A stretch of 11,860 nucleotides of DNA, from assembly GCA_938041005.1 (NCBI GenBank), contig CALHZJ010000016.1, forward strand, positions 1 to 11,860. The letters are read 5' to 3'. The position numbers and the translations under genes are program-made. The notes below the pieces were generated by a model. That model made no database searches. It was not told the DNA's origin and saw only the letters and a list, made by a program, of their open reading frames with translations. Source of the DNA: an uncultured Candidatus Saccharibacteria bacterium (GTDB lineage: Bacteria; Patescibacteriota; Saccharimonadia; Saccharimonadales; Saccharimonadaceae). Positions 6,201-11,860 of this stretch are shown here, one piece after another; the stretch's first letter is position 1; the number at the start of each line of letters is the position of its first letter.

Positions 6201-6833
6201 TCAGTCGATTAATCGACTCGCCAATTTATATACCTGTTTAATTTCTCTGCTCTCTAATTTCCAGCTACTGAGTTCCATTTTAATCAACTCTGGAAATTTC
6301 TTACTAATATCCCTCAAAGAATTGCCAACTGATTTTCTAACATACTCACTGGAATCTTCTTTTAATGCTGCAATTCGTCTGATAGCTTCATTCGGATTAT
6401 CTTTGAAATATGGTCTGCTCGTCCATATTCTAAGTCCCTCTGTAACTGCTCTCCTCGTACTAGGATTATTGTTTTTTAACCATTCATCAATTATTGGAAG
6501 TGCTTTTTCATATCCTATTTTCTTGCAAAATTCATCAAATGCCTTTGCCAATACTTCCTGAACTCTCCAATTATCATCTTTGGAAACTTCATCTCGCATA
6601 AATGCTAAAACATCATCTTGTTCTGATAGATATCCAAAAATAAATACACCGTACATCCTTACTTGATATGTGTTAGATTTATAAGCTAAAAATGCCAAGC
6701 TCTTAGCATATTCTTTATCATTGGATTTATAATCAGTAAAGGCTCTTTTTTCTTCCTCTTTGAAGCCATTTTCAATTAAAGAAAATTCCTTTTCTAAACT
6801 GGCAATATATTCTTTTACACAAATATCATCCAT
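6201..6833 (-). CDS. HEAT-repeat protein resembling AlkD-type DNA alkylation repair proteins
   Basis: The 210-aa product is all helical with HEAT-like units. Its central and C-terminal parts (DDNWRVQEVLAKAFDEFC at 86-103, RRAVTEGLRIWTSRPYF at 127-143, EYVRKSVGNSLRDISKK at 163-179) match my recollection of short proteins annotated as DNA alkylation repair enzymes. AlkD members excise cationic alkylated bases, but I cannot map the catalytic Asp/Trp set with confidence, so activity is unproven. Start: ATG at 6833, 17 bases after the holA stop. The frame stays open upstream inside holA, and TTG at 6845 behind GGGATAGGG is an alternative start. Its Arg codons are mostly AGA/AGG (11 of 14 counted by eye), while neighbouring genes use CGN, and it is visibly AT-rich. 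It sits between holA and rpsT, which are adjacent in Bacillus. Recent acquisition is the likely explanation. Confidence 0.68.
   Translation of the reverse strand: MDDICVKEYIASLEKEFSLIENGFKEEEKRAFTDYKSNDKEYAKSLAFLAYKSNTYQVRMYGVFIFGYLSEQDDVLAFMRDEVSKDDNWRVQEVLAKAFDEFCKKIGYEKALPIIDEWLKNNNPSTRRAVTEGLRIWTSRPYFKDNPNEAIRRIAALKEDSSEYVRKSVGNSLRDISKKFPELIKMELSSWKLESREIKQVYKLASRLID
6203..6218. repeat. 16-bp perfect palindrome at the 3' end of the HEAT gene
   Basis: AGTCGATTAATCGACT equals its own reverse complement and covers the last codons and part of the stop codon of the minus-strand gene. It is next to the terminator. It may be a small secondary structure, a protein site or chance. Confidence 0.3.
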
Positions 6834-6850
6834 AAGACCCAGCAACTTCC

Positions 6851-7765
6851 CTATCCCTTGGTATATTTTCCAATTCCAACCAGTGCCGCCTCCACAAGCA
6901 ACCACGGATTTACAGAAGTCGTTTTCATTTGCAAGTCCGCCCGAAGTAGCGCGTCATTTATCCTTTTCAGTTTTTTCTTATCGACACCTTTTGCTGAAGA
7001 TGCCAATTTTCGTAAAACATACGGATTAGCTGAAAAATCCGCAGCCACCAACTTACTGTCGCCGTCAGCCAAAACCAATGCCGTCAAGTTAGTTGCCTGC
7101 GAGGCAAGCAATCCCATTGTCTGATAAGCACCTTCCGCTCCACTTTCCGACTCCAAATAGCTAATTATATCGTGAACCTTATCATAATCACCCGCCAGCG
7201 CCGAAATAAACAAATCAAACACATTTTCCGTCCTCGCCAAAGGTATAAAGTTGTCAATTAAATCATCCGTCACTTTTTCTGCCAGCGCCAATTGATCCAA
7301 AAAATTGCTCAGTCGCAACTGATCAAATCCCAAACGATCAACAATTATCTCCGCTTGATGATTCGTTAATTCACACCCACGAGCCTTCGCCTCCGCTACG
7401 CACCACTTTAAAAGCTGCGGTTTTTGACGATCACTAAGCGGTGAAAATTCCTGAACTTTGGCATTTTTCTGCAGCCACTTATACGTTTTCGTTCGCTTAT
7501 CAATTTTATCTTCCACCAAAATAATCGTCCTGTCATCATCAAACTTCATACCTGGAAGTTGCGACCAGACCTCAGAATTTTCGCCTAGTTTTGAAATCAA
7601 ATACACCGACGAGTTCATAAACAGCGTCTGCCCAATTGCTATTTCCTGCATTCCAGCCAGCGTTAAATCTTCGCCATCATGTCGCGCCGCTTTTTCGTTG
7701 CCGATCAGCTTAGCAATTGCTTGTCGTTTCTCGAATTCGTTTTCACCGTAAAAAAGGTAAATCAC
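6851..7765 (-). CDS. holA: DNA polymerase III delta subunit
   Basis: The delta subunit opens the sliding clamp within the clamp-loader complex during replication. The 304-aa product begins MIYLFYGENEFEKRQAI (GTG-initiated), the classic delta N-terminus, and continues with the pattern DDRTIILVEDKIDKRTKTYK in the AAA+-like domain. Further on it has LARTENVFDLFISALAGD, a very conserved delta motif, and the helical C-terminal collar ends with NPWLLVEAAL. Like other delta subunits it lacks a Walker A loop. I chose GTG at 7765 because TGGAGG lies 4 bases upstream and the GTG overlaps the mutM stop (GTGA), a typical coupling junction. A TTG at 7792 would add nine residues encoded within mutM. Length is slightly below E. 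coli (343 aa) and normal for short delta proteins. Confidence 0.9.
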   Translation of the reverse strand: MIYLFYGENEFEKRQAIAKLIGNEKAARHDGEDLTLAGMQEIAIGQTLFMNSSVYLISKLGENSEVWSQLPGMKFDDDRTIILVEDKIDKRTKTYKWLQKNAKVQEFSPLSDRQKPQLLKWCVAEAKARGCELTNHQAEIIVDRLGFDQLRLSNFLDQLALAEKVTDDLIDNFIPLARTENVFDLFISALAGDYDKVHDIISYLESESGAEGAYQTMGLLASQATNLTALVLADGDSKLVAADFSANPYVLRKLASSAKGVDKKKLKRINDALLRADLQMKTTSVNPWLLVEAALVGIGKYTKG

Positions 7766-8640
7766 TTCGCCTCCACTTGGCAAACTGGACAAATATGCGT
7801 ACCGCGTCCAGAAACCTTCATCTTTACAATATCTTGATCAGGATGTCGATGGCACGGCTGACCTTCCCGACGAAATACGTGCGCAAACGACAGATAATTG
7901 CCTTTTCTACCTTCAGCGTCAACATAATTTTTATCCGTCGAGCCGCCCTGATCAATACTCAATTGTAAAATCTGACGCAGTTCGTTAAACAAATCTTCCA
8001 ATTGGTCATCACTAACATTTTTGACGCGCGTCTGAGGGTGGATTTTTGCAGCCCACAGAGCTTCATCGGCATAAATATTACCAACTCCAGCGATCACCGA
8101 CTGATCAAGAAACGCTGGCTTTATCATCGAATTTTGCCGACGACGAATTCGCTTAATAAAGTCACCCGCTTCAGTTTTTTTATCGAGCGGTTCCGGCCCA
8201 ACTTTCTGCATAAATGGCAAATTTTCTATCTCATCAGTCGGCATCAATTTCATCCAGCCAAACTTACGCTGATCATTGAAAAACAGACGCGAACCATCCG
8301 TAAAATCAATTTGCACTCGTGTCGATCTATCCGGCAATTCACCGATCAAACTATCATTCGGATGACCGCCAGCAAAACTATTAGCCCCACGAAAAATCAA
8401 TTGCCCAGTCATCTTAAGATGTATCACCAGCGAATAACGCGTATCAAGATCAATCATCAGCACTTTTGCACGACGTCGCACCGCCGTTACATGCGCACCG
8501 TATAAAAATTGCTGAACGTCAGGGGGTGAATTCGGAAAGCTTTTTGGCGAATCAAATACCGTCGCTCGCACAACAGCCTGACCTGGCAGCAAATCCGCCA
8601 AACCGCGACGAACTGTCTCAACTTCGGGTAGTTCTGGCAT
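7762..8640 (-). CDS. mutM: Formamidopyrimidine-DNA glycosylase / AP lyase
   Basis: Fpg/MutM removes 8-oxoguanine and ring-opened purines and cleaves the abasic site by beta,delta-elimination. The 292-aa product starts MPELPEVETVRRGL, giving the catalytic N-terminal Pro and Glu after Met removal. It has Lys59 (E. coli K57), the NDQRKFG loop (122-128), the H2TH motif DQSVIAGVGNIYADEAL with Asn188, and a C-terminal beta-hairpin zinc finger with Arg279. It is about 20 aa longer than E. coli Fpg because of an insertion near residues 85-103. The zinc ligands are C263, H266, C284 and C287: the second is His in place of the usual Cys. ATG at 8640 follows TAGGA, which overlaps the stop of the upstream membrane-protein gene 10 bases away, and its own stop overlaps holA. 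It is part of the polA-to-holA cluster. Confidence 0.96.
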   Translation of the reverse strand: MPELPEVETVRRGLADLLPGQAVVRATVFDSPKSFPNSPPDVQQFLYGAHVTAVRRRAKVLMIDLDTRYSLVIHLKMTGQLIFRGANSFAGGHPNDSLIGELPDRSTRVQIDFTDGSRLFFNDQRKFGWMKLMPTDEIENLPFMQKVGPEPLDKKTEAGDFIKRIRRRQNSMIKPAFLDQSVIAGVGNIYADEALWAAKIHPQTRVKNVSDDQLEDLFNELRQILQLSIDQGGSTDKNYVDAEGRKGNYLSFAHVFRREGQPCHRHPDQDIVKMKVSGRGTHICPVCQVEAK

Positions 8641-8650
8641 TCGGCAAGTC

Positions 8651-9298
8651 CTACAGCTTAAATAAAGCTTCTTCTTGACTTAGTCCAATTCCAGCCGCCA
8701 TTTTCTTGCCGTCAGGAATTTGCTTCAAAAACATATCCAAAATCTCGTTCACGTTAGCTTGCGCCGAACCTTTAGAGCCGCTACAATCCGACGTCCACAA
8801 ACTCTTCACAACGGAATTGTCCTTCAAAGTTTCGAATTTGTAAATTTTACCGCTAGCACAAATTCCCCGCAAATCATTTTGCTGTTCAGTCAGCGGCGTG
8901 CCTTCCATCATTTTTCGCTTATCAAGCGCATAAACCAGCTCCGTATAAGCCCTGTTGTTATTGTCCAATTTTTTCTCTGCAATCGGCTTATCCAAATAAC
9001 CCTCGTACGTCGTCATTTCGCGAGATTCTGGCGAAATAGTGATGCTGTATGAGCGGAAATTCTCGTTCGCTACAATTGGCCCGCGCACTGTCAATCGAAC
9101 CGCACTTCCCACGTCCGTCGACAACAAAGCAACTTGTCCTACGTTAACATTCTGATCCGTTGTTTGACCTGAATCGCTTTTGCCAAATAATGCCCGACCA
9201 ATCGCAATAACCGCTGCTACCGCCACAACCGTGATAACAATAACCAGCAAAATTGGTACAAATCGAGAAAATGAATTTCGTCGTTGAGTGTATTTCAT
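8651..9298 (-). CDS. Membrane-anchored protein of unknown function
   Basis: I do not recognise this 215-aa protein. It has a basic N-terminus (MKYTQRRNSFSRF), one strongly hydrophobic segment (about 14-34), then a short GKSDSGQTTDQN linker and a soluble region expected outside the membrane. The outer part shows a beta-rich half (about 54-125) and a helical end (about 180-213). It holds two cysteines, C147 and C172, that could form a disulfide. There is no lipobox and no sorting signal. It lies between polA and mutM, 21 bases after polA and 10 before mutM, and its stop overlaps the mutM ribosome binding site. Its own promoter sits in the polA gap, so it may be expressed together with mutM and holA or apart from polA. 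A link to DNA repair is suggested only by position. Confidence 0.8.
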   Translation of the reverse strand: MKYTQRRNSFSRFVPILLVIVITVVAVAAVIAIGRALFGKSDSGQTTDQNVNVGQVALLSTDVGSAVRLTVRGPIVANENFRSYSITISPESREMTTYEGYLDKPIAEKKLDNNNRAYTELVYALDKRKMMEGTPLTEQQNDLRGICASGKIYKFETLKDNSVVKSLWTSDCSGSKGSAQANVNEILDMFLKQIPDGKKMAAGIGLSQEEALFKL

Positions 9299-9304
9299 GG
9301 CGTA

Positions 9305-9313
9305 ATTATACCA
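9305..9313 (-). promoter_or_regulatory. Extended -10 promoter of the membrane-protein gene, leaderless type
   Basis: On the minus strand TGG plus a perfect TATAAT (9305-9310) lies 6 bases before the ATG at 9298, so initiation should fall on the ATG itself. No Shine-Dalgarno fits in between and no clear -35 is seen in the polA end. This would be an internal promoter driving the membrane protein, mutM and holA. Confidence 0.68.
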
Positions 9314-9319
9314 TATTTT

Positions 9320-11857
9320 CTACACTTCACCCCAATTTACGCCCGTACCGACATCTACTTTCAATTTAATCGGCAATTCTAGACAAACGCCTTCCATTTC
9401 CGCTTTCATAATCTCGCTAACTTTCTGGACGTCTTCGGGTTTGCATTCCACCAAAATCGAATCATGAACTTGTAAAATCGCATCAGCCAAGCCCGACAAT
9501 TTATCCTCCAGCCGAATCATTGCCAATTTCATCAAATCCGCTTCCGTGCCTTGAATCGGCATATTCATCGCAGCTCTTTCCGCCGAAGATCGCACCATAA
9601 AATTGCTCGATTTTACATCAGGCGTTGGTCGTCGCCTGCCAAAATACGTTTCAACAAATCCCTGTTCTCGCGCTTGAGTTAGAATTTTATCCAAATACTG
9701 ACGAATCGGTTTTCGCACCTCAAAATAATGATCAATAAACTTTTTCGCCTCTGTAAATGACATTCCCGTAGCCGCCGCCAAACCGTGCGGGCTCATTCCG
9801 TAAAGTACACCAAAATTGATCACTTTCGCTGCTCGACGCTGAGATTTGCTCACTTCGTCAATCGATATTCCATATGTTTCCGCCGCCGTTTTTGCGTGAA
9901 TATCAACATCGCTATTAAAGTCTTCAATCAACTTCTCATCGCCCGCCAACACAGCCGCCAACCTCAATTCAAATTGCGAATAATCCGCACCGACAAAAAC
10001 TTTGCCATCACTCGGAACAAACGCCTGGCGAATTTTCCTACCCAGTTCAGTCCGCACCGGAATATTCTGTAAATTCGGATTCGTACTGCTCAGCCGCCCC
10101 GTGCTGGTTACATCCTGATTGAATGTAGTGTGAATTCGCCCATCAGTCGCCATCAATTTTGGTAACGCCTCAATGTACGTGCTGATCAATTTGGTCAATT
10201 CTCGATATCGCTCAATCAACTCGACAATCGGATGTTGTCCGCGTAATTTATCCAGCTCTTTCTGACCTGTTGAATATCCAGTTTTTCCCTTTTTTATGCC
10301 CGCGGTTGGTAATTGCAATTTGGTAAACAAAACCTCAGAAAGTTGCGCTGGACTAGACGCGTTAAACTCGTATCCAGCCATGGAATACATTTGTTGTTCA
10401 AGCTCGCTAACCTCCGCCGCCAGCTCATCGCCCATCTGTTTTAATAGCGTATCATCCAACTTCATCCCGCGTTTTTCCATCTGGAATAGCGCCCAAATTA
10501 CTGGAAAATCAAACTCGTAAGCCACACGCGCAATTTGTGAATTATTCGACATGTAAACTTTTTGTTCACGATAAATTTTATGCAAGCGAGCCAATTGATA
10601 AGGCGCGGAATTGTCGTCAGAAAAATCACCAGACAGCGCATTCAAGCTACGATCACGCTTCAGCGGATCAATCAAAAACGCCGCCTGCCCAACATCCCAA
10701 ACTTCGTGAAAACGCACCGCCACGCCATAATTATCCAATACGTGATACAACTGCTTGACATCCGCCGCGATCACAATTCCCTGCGCCAATAATTGCCACA
10801 TAGATTGACTAATTTCATCAATTTTCGCCGTCCACGCTGACTCAGGGTTCGAGCTTATGTAAATTACGTCAGGCTCCGACGAATCGATATATATTATATT
10901 TTCCGCCTCAAACATCGGCATATCGGGCAATTTTTCAATTCGCGGAATATCCAACTTCGGTTCTTCTTTTTTCTCATTTTCCGCCATTTGCATTGTTTTT
11001 GGCAATCGTCCAATCAGCGAATTAAACTCCAACTTCTGCAGAATTTCCGTTACTCGCACAAAATCGCAATCATTAACATCCGCCACATCCCAATCCAGCT
11101 CAATCGGCGCGTCCGTCCAAATTTCCGCCACTTGCTTGGTCAAATATGCCGACTCGCGACCATTTTCCAACTTCGTTCGCAAAGCGCCTCTTTGCTCGTC
11201 CAGATGCTCATAAACTCCGTCCAGAGTTTCATATTCTTGCAATAATTTCACCGCTGTTTTCTCACCAATTCCCGGCACTCCCGGCAAATTATCACTTGAA
11301 TCGCCCTTTAGCGCTTTCAAATCTAAAAATTGCTCCGTCCGAATTCCGTATTTTTCTTCAAAGTGTTCCGCCGTAAATTCCTCGATATTCCTTAAGCCAT
11401 TTTTCATGGCGTAAACTTTGGTCATCGGTGATATCAATTGCAATGCGTCCAAATCCGACGTTATCAAGCACGTTTCAATTCCGCGAGATTCCGCCTGCCT
11501 GGCAAACGCACCCATAATATCGTCCGCCTCGTAATCATCAATTTCATAAAGCGGCCAACCAAACGCATCAAGCAACTCGTGTAAAATCGGTATTTGCTGA
11601 TAAAAGTCATCTGGCGCTGGCTTGCGACCAGCTTTATATTCTGGATATAATTCCCGTCGCTTGCGAATGTTCGTGCCTCGTTTATCCCAAGCTACCGCCA
11701 CATAATCCGGCTCTAATTTCTTAATCAGCTCAATTGCCAAACTGACAAATCCATACACACCACCAGTCGGAGTTCCGTCAGCCATCGACAATCCCGGCAT
11801 AGCATAATAACCTCGGTAAAACACCGACTTTCCATCAATAACCACTAGACGCTTCAT
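9320..11857 (-). CDS. polA: DNA polymerase I
   Basis: Pol I fills gaps and removes RNA primers in repair and Okazaki-fragment maturation. The 845-aa product is complete and of normal size. The 5' nuclease domain (1-290) has Asp8, YEADD (109-113), SDLDALQLI (134-142) and KGDSSDNLPGVPGIGEKTA (184-202). The middle domain (about 320-460) has the exonuclease fold outline, but the acidic motifs are not visible (VKQLYHVLDNYGV stands where KYDxxxL is expected), so proofreading is probably absent, as in Bacillus and Thermus Pol I. The polymerase domain has TSTGRLSSTNPNLQNIP, motif A DYSQFELR with Asp625, the O-helix with R674, K678, F682 and Y686, and motif C QVHDS with Asp799. The second motif C acid (E. 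coli E883) is Ser800. ATG at 11857 gives the standard MKRLVVIDG start; only three bases upstream are in the window, so its promoter cannot be seen. Confidence 0.97.
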   Translation of the reverse strand: MKRLVVIDGKSVFYRGYYAMPGLSMADGTPTGGVYGFVSLAIELIKKLEPDYVAVAWDKRGTNIRKRRELYPEYKAGRKPAPDDFYQQIPILHELLDAFGWPLYEIDDYEADDIMGAFARQAESRGIETCLITSDLDALQLISPMTKVYAMKNGLRNIEEFTAEHFEEKYGIRTEQFLDLKALKGDSSDNLPGVPGIGEKTAVKLLQEYETLDGVYEHLDEQRGALRTKLENGRESAYLTKQVAEIWTDAPIELDWDVADVNDCDFVRVTEILQKLEFNSLIGRLPKTMQMAENEKKEEPKLDIPRIEKLPDMPMFEAENIIYIDSSEPDVIYISSNPESAWTAKIDEISQSMWQLLAQGIVIAADVKQLYHVLDNYGVAVRFHEVWDVGQAAFLIDPLKRDRSLNALSGDFSDDNSAPYQLARLHKIYREQKVYMSNNSQIARVAYEFDFPVIWALFQMEKRGMKLDDTLLKQMGDELAAEVSELEQQMYSMAGYEFNASSPAQLSEVLFTKLQLPTAGIKKGKTGYSTGQKELDKLRGQHPIVELIERYRELTKLISTYIEALPKLMATDGRIHTTFNQDVTSTGRLSSTNPNLQNIPVRTELGRKIRQAFVPSDGKVFVGADYSQFELRLAAVLAGDEKLIEDFNSDVDIHAKTAAETYGISIDEVSKSQRRAAKVINFGVLYGMSPHGLAAATGMSFTEAKKFIDHYFEVRKPIRQYLDKILTQAREQGFVETYFGRRRPTPDVKSSNFMVRSSAERAAMNMPIQGTEADLMKLAMIRLEDKLSGLADAILQVHDSILVECKPEDVQKVSEIMKAEMEGVCLELPIKLKVDVGTGVNWGEV

Positions 11858-11860
11858 ACT

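Noticed and set aside
6834..6905. Upstream extension of the HEAT-repeat gene by 24 residues into holA.
   Set aside because: The stretch is the holA 3' end read in another frame, and the residues (Gly-rich, CGGGTGW) do not look like part of the helical protein. TTG at 6845 remains a minor alternative.
6201..7764. UGA recoded as glycine, as in Gracilibacteria/Absconditabacteria.
   Set aside because: mutM and the HEAT-repeat gene end at TGA in the expected places, and no in-frame TGA occurs inside any conserved gene.
7766..7792. TTG start for holA inside mutM.
   Set aside because: GTG at 7765 has an SD at the right distance and gives the canonical delta N-terminus.

Overview
The window is 11.9 kb of compact bacterial chromosome with no mobile element, CRISPR array or RNA gene that I can see. 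It reads as a streamlined Candidate Phyla Radiation (Patescibacteria) genome, most likely a Saccharibacteria (TM7) member. The grounds are moderate-to-low GC, very short gaps, a truncated TruB, a tailed S20, a sortase among housekeeping genes, and TGA used as a normal stop (mutM and the HEAT-repeat gene end on TGA, which argues against the UGA=Gly lineages). The taxonomic call is inference.

Layout from left to right. pnp (minus) is followed by a divergent sortase gene (plus). A bidirectional terminator separates the sortase from rpsO (minus). Behind rpsO, also on minus, lie truB and a 564-aa protein that looks like a catalytically dead DHH/NrnA-type domain with a long acidic and proline-rich tail. 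A divergent promoter pair then leads to rpsT (plus), which ends in a second hairpin terminator shared with the convergent minus strand. The rest is a minus-strand replication/repair cluster, read from right to left: polA, a small membrane-anchored protein, mutM, holA (GTGA overlap with mutM) and a HEAT-repeat AlkD-like protein that looks recently acquired.

The left half is a remnant of the widely conserved rbfA-nrnA-truB-ribF-rpsO-pnp neighbourhood of translation and RNA-decay genes. It has been altered in three ways: nrnA appears to have decayed into a pseudoenzyme-like protein, ribF is absent between truB and rpsO, and a sortase sits between rpsO and pnp. The right half preserves the polA-mutM and holA-rpsT adjacencies seen in Bacillus, each interrupted by one extra gene.

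Three genes (sortase, rpsO, the 215-aa membrane protein) have a consensus TATAAT only 6 to 9 bases from the start codon and no Shine-Dalgarno, so they should give leaderless or nearly leaderless mRNAs. pnp, rpsT, mutM, holA and the DHH-like gene instead have recognisable ribosome binding sites. The most unusual items are the DHH-like pseudoenzyme, the leaderless promoters, the atypical codon use of the HEAT gene, a Cys-to-His change in the MutM zinc finger and a Glu-to-Ser change in PolA motif C.
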